NCBI GenBank assembly: GCA_029207755.1
Contig: JARCOQ010000003.1
Coordinates: forward strand, 91,900,646 to 91,964,645
Reading direction: 5' to 3'
From: Chamaea fasciata
Taxonomy: Eukaryota; Chordata; Aves; Passeriformes; Sylviidae
DNA length: 64,000 nucleotides
This document shows positions 13,346-24,400 of this stretch, in pieces (within the stretch, counting starts at the first letter, position 1; each line of letters opens with the position of its first letter). Below the pieces are notes generated by a model. It saw only the letters and a program-made list of their open reading frames with translations. It had not been told where the DNA came from and searched no databases. The position numbers and the translations under genes are program-made.

Positions 13346-15497
13346 GGAACAATTTTGATTGTTCCAGTGATGTGAAACTGTGAATGACTTGTGAACTTCA
13401 GTGGATCAGTATATCCAGCTCAAAAAAGCTCCAAAAGATTCTAATGAGTATCTAACAATGAAACCAAGCGTTAGGCAGTTTGTTCTATATTCTCTTGTGT
13501 GGGTTTTGGGGAGGATTCAATTTGTCACTCCCAAACCTGTGAGTATTTTCTGTTTTGCTGTGGATTTTGGAGAAAGAAGCTGTGTAAATTCTATGAGTTT
13601 AATCTTTCTAAATCTTAAAGGCACAAAATGTTGGTTTTTTTTTTGGCTTTTCTTTGATAAGAAAACCCAACATTAATGCTGTAGTAAAAGCTGCTGCTGT
13701 TGTAAATGTAATATTGTCAGTTTCTCTGTTAATGTAATTGGCCATAAGTCCTTTTAATAAGCTGATAAATTTTTAGTGAAATACTTCTTCTATTTTGGTA
13801 TTCTGTTCTTTTCAAACTAAGAGGTTTGTTGAACCTTTTATCAATGTGTGTTTGTGTATGCACAGGATGGAGAAAACCAAAAACTTTAAATAGTGAAATC
13901 AGAGACTGAAAAAGGACTTTTTTTTCAAGGCTGAAATTTGTAGTTGTACCTCTCTCGAGTGGAAGTCTTTGTTTTCTGAGAATAAATTTGGCTATAGATT
14001 TCCTTTGTCAACTGCAGTCCTTACAAAGGAATTTTTTTTTTCTTTCTTTAGCAACAAGTTTTTAAAATAACATCTTTTTGTAATGATATTATATGAATGC
14101 TTGTTAATGACAACATACAGGAAAGTAATCATAATGCAGTTAAAGACCCCCTGGTATTTCATGTATTACACCATGCTGTAATTAGTAGCAGCAAAATCTC
14201 AGGGCAGAAGAGGTCTAGCAGGGTTCCTCTGTAAGAACTATGCTAGCTAATCAAGAATATCAATGATTTAAATATATTAAAAAAAATTAACAGTATCAGG
14301 TGAAGAAATTTTTTTAACTCTACGTACATTCAGAAAACTTTTGAAAAATTAAATTATATATTTGTGAAGAGAGATAGGTAAAATAGTCTGCTTGTGTTCT
14401 GAAGTGTATCCATGAGATAAAGAAGTGAAATTCCTTTCACTTAAATGTTGTATTTCAGCAATATTCAAAGGACCAAGAGTCAGAAATCTGGACTACTATT
14501 TCCTTAAAATGTCCAAGGGCAGAAACTCCCAAAAAGAAGTTCTAGGAAATTCTTTCCTAGAAAAAAAAAAAAAAAGACACTTTATTGAAAATTGTAATGG
14601 AATACACCCTACCTGAATTGTCTAAAAAATTAAATGTTATAGATCTCATTATCAAACCCTGAATTTTGTGCCTAAAGGAAGAATAACTTTTACATTATGT
14701 TATGACCATTATGTTAGTCAATTGTGTGGCAGCTGTGCATTTGAGTTTTCACACAATCTTTCCAGCTCAATCTTTGAGCTGGAAAGTCTCAAGCTTCAAC
14801 AAGGCTCTATCTTTCCAGCTCGATCCTTAATGAAGGAAAGACATCCTTCCTGCAGCTCGTAGATCTTTCAAAAGGAATTACATGTTTTAAAATAAATTCT
14901 TGAAACTGTCTTTTCGGCCACCTCTATTTCTGGAAGGAATAATTTTGTGCCTTCTGGTAACTTACTGATCCATGTACAAGCTGCTGCGGTCTTTGTCCTT
15001 GGTACATGAATCAGCAACAAACACACTGTTGGTGGCTCATAAGTTGTAATGACTTGTACCCTCCCTCCACAAAATTCTTACTTCCGCTACTATTTGAGAT
15101 CACAAACCCAAAAGGAAAATGTTTTGGTAAAAGTGGGCTTACTAAGGAGAAAGGATCAGGAGTTGGTCCTCTGCAACTATGTGGTGCCAGTCCTAAACCA
15201 GAACAGCATGTTCTAGCATGGAGAACAGAATTGGAAAGTTGGTGCTGTAACAGGATTGTTTCCCTTTCTGTATAGCCTAAATAACTTACTACAGTGGTTT
15301 CATGCTGCTGCTGCATCCTGAGAGATCATCATCCCAACTGTGCTGATATTAATATCCCATTTCATGTTCTTTCTTGTCTGTCTTCACTGATGTGTGATCG
15401 CATGACTAATATTAACTTGTGAAAAACAAGAGGCTTTTGAAATGTCACAATTACCTAAGTGCAGTGATTGTCTCATCTAAATAAGTATTAAGGTTAT
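13346..15497. other. Intron, only a small hairpin at 14.76 kb
   Basis: AT-rich, with an A-run at about 14561-14576. I see no recognisable repeat family or exon. Confidence 0.55.
14758..14823. repeat. Perfect 13-bp inverted repeat plus a third direct copy
   Basis: Seen: CTTTCCAGCTCAA at 14758-14770, the 3-nt loop TCT, then TTGAGCTGGAAAG at 14774-14786. The same CTTTCCAGCTC recurs at 14811-14821, followed by GATCCTT instead of AATCTTT. Only one of the two direct copies can pair with the inverted copy at a time. Confidence 0.88.
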
Positions 15498-16009
15498 TGT
15501 TGTGATTTAGCCCCAGGGGGCAGTTGAGCACCACACAGACAGTTTATTAGTTAAAGCAAAAGCTGCATGTGCAAGCAAAGCAAAGTAAGGATTTCATTTG
15601 CTGCTTCCTATCAGCAGGCAGGTGTTCGGACATCTCCACAAAAGCAGAGCTCCATCACATCTGTGGTTACTGGGGAAGAAAAATGCCATCACTCCAAACA
15701 TCCCTGAGCAATGGTACCCCTAGCCAGACTTCACCCCTTCCCATTTGATTGCTGACCATGACACCATATGGTATAAAATAATCCCTTTAGTCAGCTGTCC
15801 CAGCTGCGCTCCTTTCCAACACCTCATGCACTTCCAGACTAGTCATTGACAGGACAGAAAAGGTCTTGACACTCTGTAAGCTCTGCTCAGCAATTTCTGA
15901 AACATCCCTGTGTTATCAAAACTGTTTTCATTACAATTTCAAAACCCCATTTTAACTACTGTGAAGAAATTTAATTCTTGAATAAAATTTAATAGCTGGA
16001 ACAAGGACA
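15498..16009 (-). mobile_element. Avian ERVL-class solo LTR, minus strand, degenerate
   Basis: Seen: starts TGTTGTGATTTAGCCCC, continues with GAGCACCACACAGAC, AAGCAAAAGCTGCATGTGC, CAGCAGGCAGGTGTTCGG, CCATATGGTATAAAATAATCCC and AACATCCCTGTGTTATCAAA, and ends near AGCTGGAACAAGGACA. From memory these are, in order, the antisense of a very common avian ERVL LTR that starts TGTGCTGGTTTTGGCTGG. TTTATT at 15543-15548 gives AATAAA on the minus strand. Near full length except for a deletion near the start of the plus-strand view. No clear target-site duplication and no viral coding sequence. Confidence 0.78.
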
Positions 16010-16059
16010 AATGTGAAGCATGATCTAAAAATACTGTAGGTCAGTGTAGTAGGTAGCTT

Positions 16060-16137
16060 AAAAAATCCCAAAAATACAAATAAAATAAAACAACAAATAA
16101 ACAACAAAACAACAACAAACCCAAAACAAAAAAGGCA
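16060..16137. repeat. A/C-rich low-complexity tract
   Basis: Seen: AAATAAAATAAAACAACAAATAAAC and further ACAACAA units directly after the ERVL LTR. It is the complementary-strand version of the G/T tracts elsewhere. Confidence 0.7.
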
Positions 16138-16669
16138 AATCCAGCTCCTACTGAATAGAAAGAGACTAACTTTGCCTCTCCTGTTAAAAGTACTATAGTC
16201 TTTCTTTCTAGACTTTAATTTCTACAGTTAAAATATGTTTTTTTGAGGCTGAAATAGTTTGATAAACAAACAGGACCAAAACTTTCAGAATTCTAAAATT
16301 GTGTTGCATTCTTTTTTAGTTTAAATTCATCTATATAAGGAATTTTAAGAATTCATCTCTTCTCCAAGTGCTTCTCTAAAACAAGCCATGCAATGTGACT
16401 CAACAGAGTTGGGATTTTTATTTGTTCCAATTTCCAGCCAAATGGGATTTGGTGGAAAAACTTTTTATTCATAGCCTTGCATATTTTCTGGAGATAGAAT
16501 TTTAGCTAAGCAGCCTGTGTCCTTCTCTACTCCCTCTGTATTTATTAAAAGGCAAATGATGCCAAATATCAACATGCCAGTAGTTAAAAAAGAAACCTGT
16601 GTTGTAGTCAAAACAGCCACTGCACTCAAAGTGCTTCAATAAGAACTTCAGAGGGCTTCAAATATCAGC

Positions 16670-17070
16670 ACCATGTTATCTAGAAGTCTTTCATACCTTT
16701 TCTATGTAGCAATCCTATGGGCTGCTCCACACAGCTCTGGCTCTTTCTCTCCTTCTCTCTCTCCCTTCTGCAGTTCCAGCTCACTGCTTCCTGTCCCTAG
16801 CATAGTCACCCAACCCAGTCCATCCCTCATCCAGTGGCTTATCTTATCCATCCCTTACACAACCACCTATCCCTTCCTCCTCACAAGACAACCAGCAGAC
16901 TCCATCTACCTCTCTACCACCTAACTCACTCTTTTATCACACCCTTATCTGTGAGGGCAAGGCTGTTCCCACTCTTTGGTAATTTACACAGCTGCAATAT
17001 ATCAGAGGCAGGATTGCCTTTAGCTCTATCTTCTCAAAAACATGTTTTCTGTTCAAACTTCATTTTTGCC
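16670..17070. other. Pyrimidine-rich block, possibly LTR-derived
   Basis: Seen: CTCTTTCTCTCCTTCTCTCTC and many CC/TC runs on the plus strand, then AATTTACACAGCTGCAATATATCAGAGGCAGGATTGCC. The last part weakly resembles avian LTR sequence that I recall. The overlapping frame at 16673-16924 starts with a hydrophobic, signal-peptide-like stretch, but this follows from the pyrimidine bias and I do not call a gene. Confidence 0.3.
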
Positions 17071-20047
17071 TGAACTTTCATCTCTGGACTTAGTCTTTTT
17101 CTCTTTATCAGTGTGGAAATCAAAATATTGCCAGATTCTTGTGCATGTTGCCAAGCTACTCACAGGAGATTTTTGATGCATTTATCCCAAGGCTTCTATT
17201 TGGTTGAAAAGTTAATTCCTAATTTCTTTTCCTGTTACTGGATATACTCAGTAGTGTTACCTTCAGATGGTCCCAGATTAAATACAACTCTCACTTACTT
17301 ATATTTTAATGAATCTGACTATGACTTGCTTCATTTGTGACCTTATTTGTAAAGCAAGTTATTTTTTCCTTTGTCTGGCACGAAGTAGGGGAAGTTGTAA
17401 TGGGATTTTCAACTCTCAGATAATAAAAATGCTTTTCCAGCCATACCAGTTCTGGTCTGTTGTAGTCTTTATGTTGCTTATATATTTTTTTTGTTGTTGT
17501 TGTTATCTATTTGCCTTAACTTAAAGTACCATCACTTTGTATTATGTAAACTATATTCCTGCCTTTATTAAAAAGTCTCTGCAGCTTAGTAAGAGCTATT
17601 TTTGATAACTACTTTCTATTTATTATGAATCTGCCTGCAATGGCAAAGATGACTTAGGGATTTTATATCTTTTCTTGCAAAAATAAAAGAAAATGGAAAA
17701 ATCTCTATCTCATCTGGAATCATTGTTTCTAGATTTTTATTCTTTTAAACTGGTAGAGGGTATAGTGTGATGCAGGGCTGAATCAGTGTTTCTGTAATAA
17801 ACCCCTCTGTGTTATTGGAATAGAAAATGGGAAGTTAGATTTGCTATGTTAGTCTAGCCAGCAGCTGTTATCCTGATTAATTAAAGGCTGTATAATTTGC
17901 TATGTTAGATGGATAGTTAACATATAAATACAGTCACATACCTTGCTTTTCATCTTCTCTTGTATAACTAAACCATTAATAATTGTACTTTGAATTACTT
18001 TGTTTTTCATATCCTTCCCATATATTGAAGGTTTCATTTGCATAACTTTCAAGTTTTTATTTTGCAGTCAGGATAATAAGGCAGATAGATGGAAGTTTGC
18101 AGCAAGATACACTCATCAGAACAGGCATGTCTAAATTTTTACTAAGGTGCTGATCTTGCTTAGTAATGAAGAAAGCAGCTGGCATGTCAGTAACTTGTTA
18201 ATTGTGAAGAAAGGAACCAGGTTGCTTGTAGTACACATAACGCAGACACTGCATTTTAACTGAAACTTTTGAGATTTCTTCAAATCTATCACAAGATCCT
18301 CGCCTCCCTGTTTCTGTACTATCTGTTGGACTACTTTGTGTATTGAATATGTAAATACCATTTATTGACCCAAGTAATCTCATAAACTTCATTAGGTATA
18401 TGTGTTGCTACAAATGAGTCTGCAAAACCATTTAGAGTACTTGTTAACTCTTTAACACTTTGAAATCTTTTTTATCTTGTATATACTGGAAGACTTCCTA
18501 AAACATTTATAGAATTATTTATGCATGGAATACTTTTGAGAAATCTTGCCTTAAGGTTCTTTGAAGCTGGCTTATAGGATTGACTTGAAAAGGGCTATGG
18601 GAAGCATGGAAGGTCACACAATCTCCTTGACTATTAGATCTGTGTCTTTCTAAAGCTTGCTTAACAACACAAGGTACATCTGTATTGTGTCAGTGGATTG
18701 TAAACCTGAAGCCTCAAGGAGGTTAAAGCAGGAGTTTTGGATACCCAAAAATCTTATTTATGGGGAAAGAGTCAGCATTCTTTTTGTCTTTATGTATGTA
18801 AACCCAAAATTATGAAAGTAATCACTCTTGGGTATCTACTCATTATTAGTCCAGATGATGTTTTTACAGAAAAGGAAAAAAAGAGCAAGAGGGCAGTAAT
18901 AGTTGCACAAACCATTATTGGTTTCTGTTCTTTTTCCTAATATTATGCTCATCCTTCCGCTGCTCATCTGGGTCCACTAGTTGATGATTTCTTACTCCTC
19001 AGTTTAGGATGCATTTGAGGTTATTCTTACTTAAAATTATTTTATATGTTTTCTCTTTCTTACATGGTCTGCAGTTCTACATGTCATCCGTACTTAATAT
19101 GGTGTCCCATGCATGTCAACTATTACTCCTTTGGTTTTTTGTTATTCCTAAACTCAGTTTTGTCTGGGTCTGCATTTCTGTAGTTGATTATGAGTGAGTT
19201 GTTCATAACTGTGGGCTCTCTAGTGCTACGTCTTTGTGTCATCTGTTATTGTTCCTGTACATGTATTTCCCTGGACTGCATCCTTTATCTCTGTTTCTCA
19301 AAGACTCAAAGCAGGCTTGTATTTCTCTGAACCATGTCATTGTGCCAGTTTTAAAGTACTTTGTTCTGCATAGACTGTTTGTTACAGCTATTCATTTAAA
19401 ACTCTAGTTGTACCATCAGAAAGAAAAAAGGGAGGAATAAAAAGAGAAAACCAAATTAGCCTTAGATAGCCAGTCAATTAGAGAAATTGCTATCACAGCT
19501 AAATGAAGTAAAGCAAAGCTGCAGGCAAGTTTGAGAATTTCATGCAGGGTGAGCCTGACTGTAGCAAGAATAGGTCCTGAGGCCTTGTAAGCCCTTTACA
19601 AAGCTTATGGTCTGTTACTGAGGATGGCAGTACTGGATTACAGGGCTCCAGAGTCATAAAACATGGCATGCATAAAACAGTTAGTTCTCCTGATACAGCT
19701 TTAGTTTTCAAAATTGCCTGTTTTAATCAAAGTTTTCATTAGAAGTCTCCAGAGAACAGCTGACTGTAAAATCTTGCCTGGTCTGGGTACTACATGAGTA
19801 CCTTGCCTGACCTAGCTAGGGTGATCCTTGCCTGACTAGCTTCTTTAATTTGTGATAGCTGGATACAGAGCTATTCATAAAAGATTATATTCATTAAACA
19901 TTTCAAAAGCCAATTAACATTAGAAGCCTGTGTTAACATTAGAGAAATAATCTCAAAGCAGACATGTCTGCCTTCTTTGCCTTCTTTGATCTTACAATGC
20001 AATTTGAAGGACAACTTTAGCTGAGTATAAGCTGAGCATTTTAATAA
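17071..20047. other. Intron, no feature seen
   Basis: AT-rich intronic sequence. I recognise no repeats and no exon. A (GTT)n-like tract lies at about 17490-17506. Confidence 0.55.
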
Positions 20048-20096
20048 TAGAATAGTTTGGATTCGAAGGAACTTTAAAGATCATCTAGTTCCACCA

Positions 20097-20112
20097 CCCC
20101 CCCCCCCCCCCC
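20097..20112. repeat. C16 homopolymer within the CR1 3' end
   Basis: Seen: 16 uninterrupted C (G16 on the minus strand). It replaces the CCCCCTGCCATGG-type stretch of CR1. A G16 tract could form a G-quadruplex in the minus strand. The exact length may be a sequencing artefact. Confidence 0.85.
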
Positions 20113-20632
20113 GCAATGAGAAGGGACATCTTTTTACTAGATCAGATTGCTCAAAATCCTGTCAAACCTGACCTTGAATGCCTCTAACAATGGGACATCC
20201 ACAACATCCCTGAGCAGCCTGTTCTAGTGTTTCACCGTAATCTTGTAAAATATATTCTTATGTCCAATCTAAATCCAGTAAATGCTTAAAAACCTTGTCA
20301 CTCTTCCTAACATTTCAGACCTTGTTAAAGAGTTTCTCTCCATCTTTCTTCTAACTTTAGGTATTGAAAGGCCCCAGTGAGATCTCCCTGGAACCCTCTC
20401 TATGGTGAACAACTCAAAATCTCTTAGTCTTTCTTTACAGGAAAGGTGTTTTGTGGCCTGCCCCTGGGCCTGCTGTAAGAGATCTGTGATATTCTTGTGC
20501 TGGGGACTCCAGACCCAGATGCTGCATTCTGGCTGGGGTCTTCAGAGAGCAGAGTAGAAGGGTATTATCCCTTGTCTCACCCTGCTGGGTCACATTGCTT
20601 TTGGTGTAGCTCAGGATATGGTTGGCATTCTG

Positions 20633-20684
20633 GCCTGTAAGTACACATTGTCTGCTCGCATCCAGGCAATGTGTTCTTACAGGC
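20633..20684. repeat. 22-bp inverted repeat with 8-nt loop inside the CR1
   Basis: Seen: GCCTGTAAGTACACATTGTCTG at 20633-20654 and, after CTCGCATC, CAGGCAATGTGTTCTTACAGGC at 20663-20684. 20 of 22 pairs match. Both strands therefore encode a similar THCL.ASRQCVLTG-like peptide in overlapping frames, which explains the two look-alike open frames here. Confidence 0.9.
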
Positions 20685-21259
20685 ATCCAGGCATCTTGTT
20701 CACCACTATTCCTGGAACCTTCTTCTCAGGGCTATTCTAAATCCACTCATTCCTTAGCATGTGCTGATATCAGCCAGTGCCCTGACCCAGTTGCAGGACC
20801 TTGTACTTGGCCTGATTGAATTTCATGAAGTTTCCATGGGCCTATTAGTCAAGCCTGACAACATCCTCCTGGATGACACCCCTTCTGTCAAGCGTATCTA
20901 CTACAACACCCAGCTGCACACTTGCTGAGGCTGTGCTCAAAAACAGTGTGTCCTTAATAAAAGTATTGAGGAGTATCAGTCTTGATATGACCCACGAGGG
21001 GCAACTCTTCTTCGACATTGAACTGTTGACCACCATCTTTGGATCCAGCTATCTACCCAAATTCTTCTCCATTGACTGGTCCATCCATGAAACCCACATC
21101 TTTCCAATTTAGAAGTGAGGAAGTTTGGGAGGACTATATCAAACATCTTGCAGAGATTGAAGTATTGCATTGAGGTTCAGGGACTTGAAAGATGAGGGAA
21201 GAGCACTTTCCAATGAAAACAGAGAGAAAATCAAGTAGCTCAGCCTCCTCCATGTCTTG

Positions 21260-21447
21260 AGGATGAATTTTGCCATGCAAAGGATTAAACACTGGAATGG
21301 ACTGCCCAGGGAGATGGTGGACTCACTCTGGAGGTGTTCAGGAAATGCCTGGGTATGGTATTTAGTGCCATGGTAGATCAGTTAAGGGTTGGATTCCATG
21401 ATCTTAGAGGGCCTTTCCAACTTAAACAATTGTGTGATTCTGTGATC
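21260..21447 (+). mobile_element. CR1 LINE, 3' UTR fragment, plus strand
   Basis: Seen: CACTGGAATGGACTGCCCAGG, GAGATGGTGGACTCACTCTGG, GAGGTGTTCAGGAAATGCCTGG, GGGTTGGATTCCATGATCTTAG and TTGTGTGATTCTGTGATC, in the order of the CR1 3' UTR ending in its ATTCTGTG terminal repeat. It has a different subfamily look from the adjoining minus-strand copy. The two copies have their 5' (truncated) sides together. Confidence 0.82.
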
Positions 21448-24400
21448 TATTGGAGGAGTACAGTTTGTCTTCCTTTTCTGACTAACATACCTGCAGAAGC
21501 TGTTCAGATTGTTCACATCCCTTGCCAAAATCAGCTCCAGATGTGCCTTCCTTTACTTTCTTGATCCCATCCTTCCCTTTCCGGGTTCCATGCCTATATT
21601 CTCAGGATTTGTGTCTGCTTCTTAATTTAAGATTTAGACCATGTACCCTGCTTTACAGAAATTCAGCATTTGAACTGAAAGGACCTTTAGTAGAAATATA
21701 TGCTTAATCTAAATCCCTCTTACTTCAAGCATAGTTTGAGAATGCTATCTTAGATAATTTTTCATTCTTCTATATGTTCAAGTTCTTTGAAAATCTTTCA
21801 TTTTAGAGGCTGGAGAGAAGTCATGAAACTTTCTAGAACAAGGTGGGTCAGGCTTCCTCTCCCATTTCTGTTTTGAGATGAAAAGCTGGTTTTGGAAGCA
21901 GAAATTTGTGAGAAAACTGGTATCTCTGCTGCAAAATGTGTGAAATTTTGCTTACTTCTTAAAAGATGCAGTCAATCTAATATACACTGTATATGCAGCT
22001 TACTGGTAGCAGCAGAGGAAAACTTACACAATCATCCTCTTTGAATTTCTTGGGTGACTGTGGGCACCTTGTAGGTGAAGAAGTCTCCTAAACTGACTGG
22101 CAATTAGATTTGTGACTGCTTGGGTTTTTTACCTTCCAATACAGTGCAGCTGTAACAAAGAAGCTATGAGGTGTTTCGGTTTTGGGTTTTTGGGGAGGTT
22201 TTTTGTTGTTTTGGTTCAGTTTGGTTTGCTAGGTTTTTTGGGTTTTTTGACTAATAGCTTCCTTGGGTTTTAAAATCTTATTCTTCATATTTGTATTTAA
22301 AAATGTCAGTTGTAATAAGGTACTGAGAAGATGAATTTTGGGGAAAAAATGAGTTAAGCAGTGAGTGATTAGACAGCTGTAGGATACTGCAGTTATCTTC
22401 AATGCTGTCAAGTCAGCTCCTGTGTAAAGCAAATAGCAACAGTGATTCACTAAAACAAAGTGGAACATATTTCAGTGATGCTTGTTTGATTGATCTTCAC
22501 CTGGGCAAAGAAAAAGCTTTTCCAGCATTGTGTGGTTGTGGTGTGTGTTTTTATTTGGTTGTTTGATTGGCTGGTTTTTTTCCTCTCCCATCAAAACTTT
22601 CAGTTTCCCAATCACTACCCACTTGTCATCCATTTCTGACTTTAATCATGATAAAATCTGCATACAAAATAGCCTATTTAGCAAAATAGGTCTTCAAATG
22701 AAAGAACAACTTCCCCCACCCTGAAGGTGAGAAGTCAAATATAAGTGGAGTTCAGTCTGCAGATAATTATTTTTCTGGGAGCCTCTACCAGAATTCTATG
22801 ACAGCTGCAAATTTTAAAGATTACTTCTCTTTGTTCACTGCATGCTTATCAGTAGTGGGTTTTTTTTCATGTTTAAAATGTAGCTTTTAAAAGAAAATTG
22901 AGAGTAAAACAAAAGTTAAAATATTATTCTCTGCTACATGATTTGCAAAATTAAATGTCATAATCACCTTTTAAAAGGATAAAACAGATGTTTTAAGCAG
23001 TGCTTCAGTAATACTCAGCACTTCAAACCTATTTATGGATTTAGCTACCCCTCATATCTTTTTTTGGTAATTTTTTAGACTTAGATAATTACCATCAAAA
23101 AACCTAAGTCGTCTTCTTTAAAGATAAGCTTTACATTATGGGAATTTGACTTTCTGTTTGGATCGTGTGCGCTATGGTCTGTGTGAGACATAGGGGAGTT
23201 CAAGTGGGAAGAAAAGAGAATGTATGCTCCTTATAGGCTTAGTGATTTCAAGCTGTTGTTCGTGGAACTCATGATCAATTCAGAAATTAGTTAGTTATAC
23301 TGAGGTTTTTGAGGTTTTTATTTTTTCCCCTGGAATTCTGATGTGAATGACAAATACAAGAAAAATGTACTGGTTGAAGTTTGTTGTCTGGGTTTTCTGT
23401 TTGCTTTTTTATTCTATTTATTTCTACTTTCTAATGGTTAGTTGGGCTTGGGTTTTTTAGGTAGCAGTAGAACATACTCTACTTCTTGCACAATGAACTT
23501 CTAAATCTTGGTTATTGCAAAGTGTTTATTCAGAAAAACAAAAGTGGTAATGGCATTTAAAAAAAAATCCAGACCAAACAGAAACCAAAACAAGCACAAA
23601 CCCAACTCAAAAAACAAACAATAAAACCTACATAGTAATTTACTAAACTCCAGGGAATAAATACAGAATACAACCTGAATACAGCCTTTGCTAACAACTA
23701 GTAAAATGTGAGAGGAGATATTGGTAGAAGTATTGCTGTAAACTTTGTGGGTTTATTTATTTACTTATTTATTGTTTATTTTATTCTGCTACCCATTTGC
23801 TATTGAACAGGCAAAAACAAGGCATATATGTGTTTGTTTGGTTTTTTTGTTTGTTTGTTTTCCCTCCACTCCTACTATTATCAAGTGCAGATCCATTACA
23901 GTTTGCACTTAATGAAATTGTATCTAGAGACCCATGTCAAAATAATACTGCATTAACAGATTTAGGAAATCACTAGTTGTTTTGTGGGCATTTTGTAAGG
24001 AAGATTACAATTACAGTCTTGTTGAAATAATTTATGGTCATGACTTCTACATATCAGATGTCATATATAATTCAAGATCTCACAACAATTAGTGGTTAGC
24101 AGCTAACAAAGTTTTCTAAGAGTAAGGCAGTACATTGGTATAACTGGTGTGTTTGTGCTCAGTCAGTTTAAAGTGTTCTCAGATGTTTTGTGGAACTCCC
24201 TATTCCTACGGGTTACTATAGTGCAAATGACAAATGGTGAAATCAGTGGAGTTAACATCATGAAAAAAAATTAAGTTCAGAGAGTTCTCATATTACTGTC
24301 ATTTTCAAAATACAGATTTTTTTTGTATATTTTAAACTGATGAGTTCTCTTACATCATAAACAACAGTTCTCAGAAACTGCTTATGTCAGTAACTTGTCT

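Larger units (their letters stand above)
20048..21175 (-). mobile_element. CR1 LINE, 3' part including end of ORF2, minus strand, decayed
   Basis: Seen: the 3' end at 20048 reads AGAATAGTTTGGATTCGAAG..., with AAAGATCATCTAGTTCCACC just inside. It then follows the antisense 3' region of CR1: AGCAGCCTGTTC, GTTTCACCGTAATCTTG, CACATTGCTTTTGGTGTAGC, CCTGACCCAGTTGCAGG and CTTGGCCTGATTGAATTTCATG. From about 20880 it enters antisense ORF2 sequence (end of the reverse transcriptase region, e.g. GTTGACCACCATCTTTGG), broken by many stops and frameshifts. It is 5'-truncated at about 21175, where a plus-strand CR1 soon begins. Non-functional. Confidence 0.8.

Noticed and set aside
15006..15316. Overlapping 89- and 101-codon frames on opposite strands
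   Set aside because: No domain on either strand. Shadow frames of each other, with no transcript signals.
16673..16924. Open frame beginning with a hydrophobic, signal-peptide-like stretch
   Set aside because: The hydrophobic and Ser/Pro-rich content follows directly from a pyrimidine-rich tract. No splice sites or domain.
20435..20819. Two open frames on opposite strands encoding similar peptides
   Set aside because: Explained by the inverted repeat at 20633-20684 within a dead CR1.
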